Of a stretch of DNA of 64,000 bases, positions 17,130 to 25,399 are shown piece after piece (the stretch's first letter is position 1; each line of letters opens with the position of its first letter). The translations under genes and the position numbers were made by a program. The notes beneath the pieces are model-generated. The model had not been told where the DNA came from. It made no database searches and saw only the letters and a program-made list of their open reading frames with translations. The DNA is from Sphingomonas soli NBRC 100801 (GTDB lineage Bacteria > Pseudomonadota > Alphaproteobacteria > Sphingomonadales > Sphingomonadaceae): contig NZ_BCTZ01000016.1 in the NCBI RefSeq assembly GCF_001591025.1, positions 1 to 64,000 on the forward strand, read 5' to 3'.

Positions 17130-17176
17130 GGCGGAAGCGCCCGATCTCATGCCGCATGAGCTTCCGGGCTTCCGCC
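17130..17176. repeat. Palindromic repeat between serA and hisZ
   Basis: GGCGGAAGC / GCTTCCGCC form outer arms around an inner CTCATG-CCG-CATGAG hairpin. Similar in design to the other nested palindromes of the window; could act as a terminator-like or mRNA-stabilising structure after serA. Confidence 0.55.
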
Positions 17177-17206
17177 GGGATGACGCGTTGGTCTAAAGGC
17201 GATCGC

Positions 17207-18292
17207 ATGACCGGACTTCTTCCCGAGGGCTTTCACGACCGCCTGCCGCCCGCCGCCGATGCGGCGTCGCGGCTGGAGGGGCGCGTGCTCGGCGTGGCGC
17301 GCGGCTATGGCTATGAGCAGGTCGATCCGCCTTTGGCCGAATTCGCCGACGGGCTCGCCGCGCGGCTGAAAGCAGGCGGCCTGCGCGACGCGGTCCGCTT
17401 CGTCGATCCGGTCTCGCAACGCACGCTTGCGATTCGGCCCGATATCACGGCGCAGGTCGGTCGCATCGCTGCGACCCGGATGGGGCACCATCCCCGCCCG
17501 GTGCGCCTCAGCTATGCCGGGCCGGTGCTCAAGCTCTCGGCGTCTGAGCTCGATCCACTACGCTCGATGCGGCAGATCGGTTGCGAGCTGATCGGGCTCG
17601 ATACCGTCGCTGCGGCAACCGAGATCGTCCAGGTCGCGATCGAATCGTTGCAGGCGGCGGGCGTGAAGCGGATCAGCGTGGATTTCACGCTTCCCGATCT
17701 GGTCGATACGCTCGCTTCGGATACGCCCGATCTGGCGCTGCTGCGCGAGCGTCTCGATGCCAAGGATGCGGGCGGCGTTGCGGCCATCGATTCGCGCTAT
17801 CTCCCGCTGATTGAGGCGGCCGGGCCGTTCGATGCCGCGATGGCGCGGTTGCGTGCGATCGATTCGGGCAATCTCACTTCGCGTCTCGACGGGCTGGCGC
17901 GCATCGCGTCGGCGATCCGCGATCAGGCCGCGTTGACGCTCGATCCTACCGAGCGGCACGGCTTCGAATATCAAAGCTGGCTGGGCTTCTCGATCTTCGC
18001 CGATGGCGTTCGCGGCGAGATCGGTCGCGGCGGCACCTACACGATCATTCATGGCGATGGCCGCGAAGAGGCCGCCGTCGGCTTCTCGCTCTTCGCCGAT
18101 CCGATTCTGGATGCCGGGCTCGGCGATGCGGAGCGGCAGCGGCTGTTCCTTCCGCTCGGCACCCCGTCCGATCTCGGCGCGGCGCTGCGCAGCCAGGGCT
18201 GGGTCACCGTCGCGGCGCTGGAAGCCGATGATACGCCGCAAGCGCAATTGTGCAGCCACGTGCTCCAGGACGGCGCGCCCGCCGCGCTTTAG
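17207..18292 (+). CDS. hisZ: ATP phosphoribosyltransferase regulatory subunit HisZ
   Basis: A 361-residue paralogue of histidyl-tRNA synthetase lacking the C-terminal anticodon domain and the usual aminoacylation motifs. Motif 2-like RPDITAQVGRIAATRM and SYAGPVLKL, together with a degenerate ERHGFEYQSW region, identify it. HisZ activates the short-form HisG at the first step of histidine synthesis. No hisG is in the window, so the partner gene must lie elsewhere. The chosen ATG has AAAGG before it. The stop codon overlaps that of the convergent dehydrogenase by four bases. Confidence 0.88.
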   Translation: MTGLLPEGFHDRLPPAADAASRLEGRVLGVARGYGYEQVDPPLAEFADGLAARLKAGGLRDAVRFVDPVSQRTLAIRPDITAQVGRIAATRMGHHPRPVRLSYAGPVLKLSASELDPLRSMRQIGCELIGLDTVAAATEIVQVAIESLQAAGVKRISVDFTLPDLVDTLASDTPDLALLRERLDAKDAGGVAAIDSRYLPLIEAAGPFDAAMARLRAIDSGNLTSRLDGLARIASAIRDQAALTLDPTERHGFEYQSWLGFSIFADGVRGEIGRGGTYTIIHGDGREEAAVGFSLFADPILDAGLGDAERQRLFLPLGTPSDLGAALRSQGWVTVAALEADDTPQAQLCSHVLQDGAPAAL

Positions 18293-19722
18293 CGGGTCAG
18301 CAGCGTTTCCGGGCGCCCGTCGAGGAACGGCAGCAGCGCGTCGGTAACCGCGTGGCGGAATCGCGGATCGGTCGCCAGCGTCTCCGGGAATACCTGCCTC
18401 AGCCCGAGCATCGCGGTGGCCACGTCGCTCCCTGCGGCTGCCCGGATCAGCATATCGGCCAGCGGATCGGTAAGCGTCTCGCCCGTCTGCGCCTTGTGCC
18501 GCACGAACGCGATCCAGGCGGCAACCGGCACCGCGAGCCGGTCGATATTGCGTCCGGCGTCCAACTCGTCCTGGATCGTGTCGAGCAGCCGATAAGGCAG
18601 CTTCTGGGATCCGTCCCATGCGATCTGGCTGAGCAGATGGCGGATCTCCGGGTTGCGGAAGCGATCCAGCACCGCGTCGGCATAGGCTGAGATATCCAGC
18701 CCCTCCACCGGCTTGAGGCTGAGCGCGATGTCCGAATGGACCAGGCGCGAGATAAAGCCTTCGAGCGCGGGATCGGACATCGCTTCGAACACCGTCTCCA
18801 GCCCCAGCGCAAGGCCGATATAGGCAAGCGAGGAATGCGCGCCGTTCAGGATGCGCAGCTTGGCCTGCTCATATCCGCGCACATCATTGGTGAGCGTAAC
18901 CCCCACCGACTCGAGATCCGGCCCTTCGGCCATGTCGAAGCGCTGGAGCACCCATTGCGTGAAGCCTTCGCGCTGTACCGCGGCGTCGTCGGTAACGCCG
19001 AGCTGATCCGCGACATGGCCCAGGAACGCGGCGTCGCTTGCCGGGGTGATCGAATCCACCATCGAATCGGGGAAGGCGACCTTGTCCTCGATCCAGCTCG
19101 CGAGGTTCGCGTCCCATGCGCGCGCCAGAGTGACGCAGGCGGCGCGAAGCTTGCCGCCATTGCCGGTCATGTTGTCGCAGCACAGGACGGCAAATGGCGC
19201 TGTGCCCGCATCGCGGCGGTCCGAAAGCCCCGCTACGATCCAGCCGATCACGCTCGCCGGCTCGGCGGGGCGCGCCAGATCATGGACGATGTCGGGGTGC
19301 GACAGGTCCAGGCTCCCGTCGCCGCCCAGGCAATAGCCCTTCTCGGTCACCGTGCTAGTCGCGATTCGAACGGCGGGGTCGGCGAGCAGCGCACGCAACC
19401 TTGCGCCTTCGCCCGGCCCGATCGCATCGGAATGCGCCGCTATCACGCGCAGGCTTCGGGTCCGGTCGATCACCGCGAGCGTGTACAGGCCGTCCTGCGC
19501 CTTAAGCGCCTCGACCGTGCCTGGGCTGCGGAGCGAAACGGCGGCGATCCCCCAGCGCGGATCCTTGTCCAGCAACCGGTCGATAAACGCCGCCTGATGC
19601 GCGCGGTGGAACGCACCGGGGCCGAAATGGACGATCCCGGTGGAGACGACGGCGGGATCGTGCCCGGGGCGGGCGATCGCCTGCGGAAGCGAAGCGAGAG
19701 TCGCGCGGGACAACCTGGTCAT
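18289..19722 (-). CDS. Mannitol dehydrogenase family oxidoreductase (fructuronate reductase type)
   Basis: A 477-residue polyol dehydrogenase of the long-chain family (mannitol 2-dehydrogenase, tagaturonate or fructuronate reductase). The N-terminal Rossmann part begins IVHFGPGAFHRAHQA, and the catalytic region has the characteristic Lys-x5-Asn-x2-His motif in KLRILNGAHSSLAYIG. Motifs alone do not separate mannitol from hexuronate substrates; no sugar transporter or regulator lies beside it. It is convergent with hisZ, overlapping at the stops. Confidence 0.88.
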   Translation of the reverse strand: MTRLSRATLASLPQAIARPGHDPAVVSTGIVHFGPGAFHRAHQAAFIDRLLDKDPRWGIAAVSLRSPGTVEALKAQDGLYTLAVIDRTRSLRVIAAHSDAIGPGEGARLRALLADPAVRIATSTVTEKGYCLGGDGSLDLSHPDIVHDLARPAEPASVIGWIVAGLSDRRDAGTAPFAVLCCDNMTGNGGKLRAACVTLARAWDANLASWIEDKVAFPDSMVDSITPASDAAFLGHVADQLGVTDDAAVQREGFTQWVLQRFDMAEGPDLESVGVTLTNDVRGYEQAKLRILNGAHSSLAYIGLALGLETVFEAMSDPALEGFISRLVHSDIALSLKPVEGLDISAYADAVLDRFRNPEIRHLLSQIAWDGSQKLPYRLLDTIQDELDAGRNIDRLAVPVAAWIAFVRHKAQTGETLTDPLADMLIRAAAGSDVATAMLGLRQVFPETLATDPRFRHAVTDALLPFLDGRPETLLTR

Positions 19723-19764
19723 TACTCGTACAAGCAGTCACGCGCCTGCGCTGTCAACCGCGGC

Positions 19765-20766
19765 CTATTCGGAGGGCGCGGGATAGCCCCCGATCTGCGA
19801 GGGGTTGAACATTCCCGGCCGTTCGCGGACTTTCTTCATGACGAAGCGGACCTGGCGATTGGGGAAATCGATCTCGACCCGTTGGAAGGCGTGGAGCGCA
19901 TCCATGCCCAGAAGCAGCGCGGGCCGCTTGGTCAGGCCGAAGCGATGGAAAGGTGCGAGGTCGGCAAAGGCGATCGGCATCTCGCCAAAGGTCAGGCGTC
20001 CCACGCGGATATCGGGCACGGCGGTATAGTCGGCCTCCATCTTGCCGCCGGTTACGCTGGTCAATTCGATCTGCACGGCCTTCTTCATCCGTGCGCGGCC
20101 GATGCGCTTGCGCAGGGCCATGTTGCCCATCGTCACCTGCGATCCGGTGTCCAGCACCACCTGAACGCGCGTATGCCCGTAATAGGCGTCGGTGACGATC
20201 AACTGGCCGAACAGGCTCTTGGCCGTCACGATGATCTCGTTCGATCCGTTGGTGCGGTCGCGGTCCTTCTTGCTGCTCGGGCGGACGGCCATCGTGCCCT
20301 TCTCGAAATCGATCGAGACGGCATGTTTGCTCAGTGTGTCGATGCCCAGCAGCCCGGCCGCTCCCAGATCGCGCGCGCCGAGCGAGGGCGCGGTCACGGT
20401 ATGGAGCTGGCCGATCGACTTGATCGATAGGTCGGGCACCACCACGGTATCGACCACCGATCGCCCGGTCATCGAGGTCAGCGTCACCGGCTTGCCCGGG
20501 GTCAGCCGCAGCGATCCGGCCAGCTCGCGTGAGACCACGGTGCGCTCGGCACCGGTGTCGATGATGAAATTATAGGGGCCCCGGCCCCCCACCACGACCG
20601 GCACCGTCAGCCTCTTGTCGAGTTCGCCGAGCGTCACCAGCATGGCATCGACCATGTTCTCGGACGAGATCATGTCGGGGTCCTGGCGGCCGTCATGTCC
20701 TCCGGCCGCCGCGCCCAGCGGCAGCAGCAGCGGGAGGAGCAGAAGCGGGCGAGCACGCCATGACAT
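19765..20766 (-). CDS. Exported protein with two retropepsin-like aspartic protease domains
   Basis: A 333-residue protein with a signal peptide (LLLLPLLLPLGAAAGG). Two aspartate motifs are visible: D70-T-G-A in FIIDTGAERTVVS and D206-T-G-S in VVLDTGSQVTMGN, each followed by the hydrophobic-Gly pattern typical of retropepsins (LLGIDTL, LLGMDAL). A tandem fold could form a pepsin-like pseudo-dimer within one chain. Bacterial members are little studied. It follows the repair helicase gene by 50 bases on the same strand, so they may be co-transcribed. Confidence 0.8.
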   Translation of the reverse strand: MSWRARPLLLLPLLLPLGAAAGGHDGRQDPDMISSENMVDAMLVTLGELDKRLTVPVVVGGRGPYNFIIDTGAERTVVSRELAGSLRLTPGKPVTLTSMTGRSVVDTVVVPDLSIKSIGQLHTVTAPSLGARDLGAAGLLGIDTLSKHAVSIDFEKGTMAVRPSSKKDRDRTNGSNEIIVTAKSLFGQLIVTDAYYGHTRVQVVLDTGSQVTMGNMALRKRIGRARMKKAVQIELTSVTGGKMEADYTAVPDIRVGRLTFGEMPIAFADLAPFHRFGLTKRPALLLGMDALHAFQRVEIDFPNRQVRFVMKKVRERPGMFNPSQIGGYPAPSE

Positions 20767-20816
20767 GCGGCGATGATATACCCTTCAATGCTGCGCAGCA
20801 ATCGAGATGATTGGGG

Positions 20817-23243
20817 TCAGTCGAGCCGCATCGCCTCGCCCGCGATCGCCTCCGCCTCCATCAGCAGCGCGTCCTCAGCCGCGCCCTGCGGCACCGTCTC
20901 GCGGCCAATCATGATCAGCACCGGCACAGCCATCGGGCTGACGCGGGGCAGGTCCATGTGCAGCATCGTGTCCGCTGCGGTGTCGAGCAGATGCGCCAGC
21001 CTTCCAACATCGGTCATCCGCGCTCGCGCATCCGCCCATGCCGCGCGCAGCAGCAGGTGGTCGGGCTCGTATTTGCGCAGCACGTCATAGATCAGGTCGG
21101 TCGAGAAGGTGACCTGGCGTCCGCTCTTCTTCTTGCCCGGTATCTGCCGCTCGACCAGCCCGCCGATGATAGCCACCTCGCGGAACGCGCGCTTGAGCAG
21201 CGCGGAACTCTGCACCCAGTCGACGAACTCATGCTCCAATATGTCGGGTGAGAAGAGCGCGGCGGGATCGGTGATCTTCTCCAGCCCATAGACCGCCAGT
21301 GCATAGTCATTGGCGACGAAGCCCAGCGGCTTCAGCCCCAGTTTCTCCATCCGCCGCGTGATCAGCATGCCCAGCGACTGGTGCGCGTTCCAGCCTTCGA
21401 AGCTGTACGCCACCATGTGGTGCCGCCCCTCGTGCGGGAAGGTCTCGACGAGCAACTGGCCGGGCGTGGGCAGGGCCGAGCGCCGCCCCTGGACCTCGAG
21501 CCATTCGCGGACATCGTCGGGGAAGCGCGCCCATTGGCGGCTGTCCGCCAGGAATGCGCGGACGCGGTTCGCGAGCGTCGCGGTGATCGCCAGCCGCGCC
21601 CCCATATAGGATACGTAGCGTGCCTGTTTCGACGTCGCCCGCACGATCAGGTCGGTCAGCTCGACCCGTTCGACCTCCAGCGCCAGCCCGGCGAAGAAGA
21701 AGGTGTCGCCCGGCGAAAGCGAATTGCCGAACGCTTCCTCCACCTTGCCCAGCCGCCGCCCATTGCGGAAGCGGACCTCGAGCATCGGCGCTTCCACGAT
21801 GATCCCCGCATTCAGCCTATGCTGCGCAACAAAGGTGGGCTTGGTCACGCGCCACAGCCCATCCTTGCCCTTCGTCAGCCGTTTGAACTTGTCATAGGCG
21901 CGCAGCGAATAGCCGCCGTCAGCGATGAACTGGAGCACGCGGTCGAACGTCTCCGCCTCCAGCGCGGAATAGGGCAATGCTGCACGCACTTCCTGCAGCA
22001 TTTCCTCGCCCGCGAAGGGTGCCGCGCACGCCACCCCCATCACATGCTGCACCAGCACGTCGAGCGCGCCCGGGCGGAAGATGTCGGGGTCCAGCTCGCC
22101 CTGCTCGACCGCATCGAGCGCCGCGCGGGCCTCCAGATATTCGAAGCGGTTGCCCGGCACGAGCACCGCCTCGCTTGCCTCGTCCAGCCGGTGATTGGCG
22201 CGCCCGATCCGCTGCAGCATCCGCGACGAGCCCTTGGGCGCGCCCATCTGGATCACGCAGTCGACATCGCCCCAATCCACCCCCAGATCCAGGCTGGCGG
22301 TCGCGACCAATGCGCGCAACTTGCCGTCGGCCATCGCCTGCTCGGCCTTGCGCCGCGCCTCCAGGCTCAGGCTGCCATGATGCACCCCGATTGGCAGCTT
22401 GAGTTCGTTGACCTTCCACAGATTCTGGAAGACCAGCTCGGCCAGTCCGCGCGTGTTGCAGAAGATGATCGTCGTCCGGTGCGTCTCGATCTCGGCCATC
22501 ACCTGCGGGATCGCATAAATGCCCGAATGTCCGGCCCAGGGCACGCGTCCTTCGGGCAGCAGGATCGCCACGTCCGGATCGGCCCCTCGCTCGCCCTGCA
22601 CCAGCCGGACGCTGTCGATATCGCCATAAGGCGCGAGCCAGGCCCGATAGCCGTCGGGATCGGCCACCGTGGCGGACAGCGCCACGCGGCGCAGACCGGG
22701 CGCGAGCCTGCCGAGCCGCGCCAGCGCCAGCGCCAGCAGATCGCCGCGCTTTCCCGTGGCAAAGGCATGGATTTCGTCGATGACGATCGTCTTCAGCCCC
22801 TCGAACATCGTCAGGCTGTCTTCGTAGGAGAGCAGCAGGCTCAGCGATTCGGGCGTGGTCAGCAATATCTGCGGCGGCCGCGCGCGCTGGCGCAGCTTCT
22901 TCTCATGCGAAGTGTCGCCGGTGCGCGTCTCCACGCGGACCGGCAGCCCCATTTCCTCGATCGGCGTCAGCAGATTGCGCTGCACGTCCACCGCCAGCGC
23001 CTTGAGCGGCGAGATATAGAGCGTGTGCAGCCCCTCGCCCGGCGTCTCCGCCAGCTCGGCCAGCGTCGGCAGGAATCCCGCCAGCGTCTTGCCCGCACCC
23101 GTCGGCGCCACCAGCAGTGCATGCTCGCCCGCGCGCGCGGCCGCCAGCATCTCCCGCTGGTGCCGCCGTGGCGACCAGCCACGCGCGGCGAACCAGTCTT
23201 CGAGTTGGCGGGGAAGCTGGGAACCTGCGGGCATCCCAACCAT
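20817..23243 (-). CDS. Ligase-associated DNA damage response helicase (Lhr-Core type)
   Basis: An 808-residue superfamily 2 helicase. Walker A is APTGAGKTLAGF, the DEXH box is VIDEIHAF, then motif III SATV, motif IV/V region (SLDLGVDWGDVDCVIQMGAP) and motif VI QRIGRANHR. A winged-helix and C-terminal domain (Lhr-core) follow. Known context: in many proteobacteria this helicase is encoded with an MBL-fold exonuclease, a metallophosphoesterase and an ATP-dependent ligase. The start is ambiguous between two ATGs nine bases apart; no more than 15 bases separate it from the exonuclease start on the other strand. Confidence 0.92.
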   Translation of the reverse strand: MVGMPAGSQLPRQLEDWFAARGWSPRRHQREMLAAARAGEHALLVAPTGAGKTLAGFLPTLAELAETPGEGLHTLYISPLKALAVDVQRNLLTPIEEMGLPVRVETRTGDTSHEKKLRQRARPPQILLTTPESLSLLLSYEDSLTMFEGLKTIVIDEIHAFATGKRGDLLALALARLGRLAPGLRRVALSATVADPDGYRAWLAPYGDIDSVRLVQGERGADPDVAILLPEGRVPWAGHSGIYAIPQVMAEIETHRTTIIFCNTRGLAELVFQNLWKVNELKLPIGVHHGSLSLEARRKAEQAMADGKLRALVATASLDLGVDWGDVDCVIQMGAPKGSSRMLQRIGRANHRLDEASEAVLVPGNRFEYLEARAALDAVEQGELDPDIFRPGALDVLVQHVMGVACAAPFAGEEMLQEVRAALPYSALEAETFDRVLQFIADGGYSLRAYDKFKRLTKGKDGLWRVTKPTFVAQHRLNAGIIVEAPMLEVRFRNGRRLGKVEEAFGNSLSPGDTFFFAGLALEVERVELTDLIVRATSKQARYVSYMGARLAITATLANRVRAFLADSRQWARFPDDVREWLEVQGRRSALPTPGQLLVETFPHEGRHHMVAYSFEGWNAHQSLGMLITRRMEKLGLKPLGFVANDYALAVYGLEKITDPAALFSPDILEHEFVDWVQSSALLKRAFREVAIIGGLVERQIPGKKKSGRQVTFSTDLIYDVLRKYEPDHLLLRAAWADARARMTDVGRLAHLLDTAADTMLHMDLPRVSPMAVPVLIMIGRETVPQGAAEDALLMEAEAIAGEAMRLD

Positions 23244-23249
23244 ATAGGC

Positions 23250-24250
23250 ATGATGGCGAAGCTCGGCGACTGGATCGATCCGCAACCTTCGGGAATCTAT
23301 ATCCCTTCCGCCGATGCGTGGGTCGATCCCTCGCAGCCGGTGCTGCGCGCGCTGGTGACGCATGGCCATGCCGATCATGCGCGCGGCGGGCATGGCGAGG
23401 TCTGGGCCACGCCCGAGACGCTGGCGATCATGCAGACGCGCTACGGCGCACAGACCGGCCATCCGGTCGCTTATGGCGAGAGCATCCGGCTGGGCGATGT
23501 CGATATCGGGTTCGTGCCCGCGGGCCATGTGCTCGGCTCCGCCCAGATCATCCTGGAGCATCGTGGTGAGCGCATCGTCGTGTCGGGCGATTACAAGCGC
23601 CGGCAGGACCCCACCTGCGCGCCGTTCGAAGTGACCCCCTGCGACATCTTCATTACCGAGGCCACGTTCGGCCTGCCGGTGTTCCGCCATCCCGAGACGC
23701 GCGACGAAATAGACAAATTGCTGGCGGCGCTGCGGGCTAACCCCGCACGCTGCGTGCTGGTCGGCGCCTATGCGCTGGGTAAGGCGCAGCGCGTGATCGC
23801 CGAATTGCGCGCCATGGGATTCGATGACCCCATCTACCTCCACGGCGCGATGCAACGCTTGTGCGATCTCTATGTCGAGCTGGGCGTCGATCTGGGCGAT
23901 CTGCGCCTCGCGACCGGGGTGGCGAAGAAGGAGCTGGAAGGGCGCATCGTGATCTGCCCGCCCGGCGCGCTCAACGATCGCTGGTCGCGCCGCCTGCCCG
24001 ATCCGGTCACCGCGATGGCGTCGGGCTGGATGCGCGTCCGCCAGCGCGCGGTGCAGCGCAATGTCGAGCACCCTTGATCATGTCCGATCATGCCGATTGG
24101 GACGATCTGACGCGCACGATCCGCGAAGTCGCACCAAGGGAGGTATGGGTCACGCATGGCCGCGAGGACGCACTCGTCCACTGGTGCGCGCTGCACCAGA
24201 TCAAGGCACGTGCGCTCGATCTCGCCGGGTTCGAGGATGAGGACGATTGA
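23250..24250 (+). pseudogene. Ligase-associated DNA damage response exonuclease, frameshifted
   Basis: A metallo-beta-lactamase-fold exonuclease with THGHADHARGG (metal-binding His/Asp), GHVLGSAQIIL, SGDYKR and GAYALGKAQR motifs. The first frame is open to a TGA at 24075-24077. The remaining 56 residues, beginning PLIMSDHADWDDLTRTI, continue in another frame to 24250. Restoring one base in the C-run at 24071-24073 gives an uninterrupted 333-residue protein, the normal family length. Hence either a real one-base deletion or a sequencing error in a short homopolymer. The missing tail carries a conserved His (SDHADW, CALHQIKA), so a protein ending at the TGA would probably be inactive. Confidence 0.85.
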
Positions 24251-24304
24251 TTGCGCTTCCGAGTTGGTAGCGTTACCATGTCTAAAAATTAGGGGAGAGG
24301 TTCT

Positions 24305-24727
24305 ATGCGCCTGTTTAAATCGCTTGCGGTGGTAGCAGCTTTCACGCTCGGCGCGGGCGCTGCGCATGCGCAGATCCTGGTGGGCGAGGAATCGCGCGAT
24401 TTCAGCGGCGCGGACAAGAACAAGGTTGCCGAAAGCGAGCGTGACCGGGCGATGGCCGATTCGGCAAAACCCAAGGCCGTCAGGGGCAGCCGCGCCGTCC
24501 CCGCCGATCCCAATGACGTCAAAGTCGGCAGCGAAATCCGCGATTCAAAGGGCGTGGTGCTCGGCAGGGTCGATTCGGTGAGCATGAGCGCCGCCGTGGT
24601 GGCGTCTGAAGGCGGCAAGGTCGAAATCCCACTGGAGGCGTTCGGCAAGAACAATAAGGGCCTGTTGCTCGCAATGACCAAGGCCGACTTCGACGCCGCA
24701 GTCGCGGCCGCGAACAAGCCCGGCTGA
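24305..24727 (+). CDS. Small exported protein with PRC-barrel-like C-terminus
   Basis: A 140-residue protein with a signal peptide (LKSLAVVAAFTLGAGAAHAQ, about 23 residues). The middle is charged and probably disordered, and the C-terminal half VGSEIRDSKGVVLGRVDSVS...VEIPLEAFGKN resembles a PRC-barrel (small beta-barrel) fold. I do not know a defined function. A GGGGAGAGG site precedes the ATG. It follows the frameshifted exonuclease by 54 bases; it ends 63 bases before the convergent STAS-like gene. Confidence 0.65.
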   Translation: MRLFKSLAVVAAFTLGAGAAHAQILVGEESRDFSGADKNKVAESERDRAMADSAKPKAVRGSRAVPADPNDVKVGSEIRDSKGVVLGRVDSVSMSAAVVASEGGKVEIPLEAFGKNNKGLLLAMTKADFDAAVAAANKPG

Positions 24728-24790
24728 TCGGAGCGGCGGCGTGTACCGTTAAAATATGCGGATGCCGGTTCGGCCCCGCTGGTCGCGACT

Positions 24791-25174
24791 CTATGCCGCT
24801 TCGGCTGAATTCAGGTTCAACCAGGCTTCGGCTGCCCAGGAGTCCTCGAAACAGCGGGCATAGCGGTCGTCCAGCGCGCGCACCAATTGCGTGCGCGCCA
24901 GTGTCGGGCTCACGACGAAGGCGAGCCGCCGTGACTGGAAGTGCGGATCCGCGAGTATTTCGCGAAACGCATCCACCATTTCCTGCGACTGGATTTTCAT
25001 GTCGCGCACGTCGTTCAGCGTCAGATGCTGGTTCGGGCCGCAATGCAGCTTGGCATGCTCTTCGCGGCGGGCGGCCAGGAACGCCTGGATATCGGCCTGG
25101 GTAAAGAAGCCGCTCATCCGGATACGGATCAGATCGCGTGCAGGGTCCGCTTCGATCGAGAATTCAGCGCTCAT
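24791..25174 (-). CDS. STAS/SpoIIAA-like protein of unknown function
   Basis: A 127-residue single-domain protein. The alternating pattern FSIEADPARDLIRIRMSG, a helix (QADIQAFLAARREEH), TLNDVRDM and RLAFVVSPTLARTQLVRAL fits a SpoIIAA-like/STAS fold. I start it at the ATG giving MSAEFSI, with a weak GGA site upstream; an ATG 22 codons earlier is open too. No partner kinase or anti-sigma gene is near. It could modulate signalling, but I infer nothing more. Between it and rpoN lies about 225 bases with small inverted repeats (CTCAGC/GCTGAG at 25332-25346; CGGAG/CTCCG) but no gene. Confidence 0.6.
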   Translation of the reverse strand: MSAEFSIEADPARDLIRIRMSGFFTQADIQAFLAARREEHAKLHCGPNQHLTLNDVRDMKIQSQEMVDAFREILADPHFQSRRLAFVVSPTLARTQLVRALDDRYARCFEDSWAAEAWLNLNSAEAA

Positions 25175-25399
25175 TTGTCCAACTAATACGCCAGCCGTTT
25201 CGGAATTCTGAATCGGATCATTGCTACCGTAAATGTGCATATATCGTTACGATGCGCGATCGCGATGCAGATTGCTGGTCCGTGTTTGATCCCGCGCGCT
25301 TGAGTAAACGGGGACGACGGCCGGATGCATTCTCAGCAAAGCTGAGCGGGCTGGCGCAGTCTGACGGAGATCGGCTCCGTTCTCCGGTTGGATCAAATC

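Noticed and set aside
15460..17208. A long open frame antisense to serA (582 codons), and similar antisense frames over helicase, rpoN and rne regions
   Set aside because: High-GC genes produce long shadows on the opposite strand; these contain no motifs, have no ribosome sites and contradict the clear genes beneath.
24060..24090. A programmed -1 frameshift in the exonuclease gene
   Set aside because: No X-XXY-YYZ slippery heptamer, no pseudoknot or strong stem at the right distance, and no family precedent. A base deletion or sequencing error is simpler.
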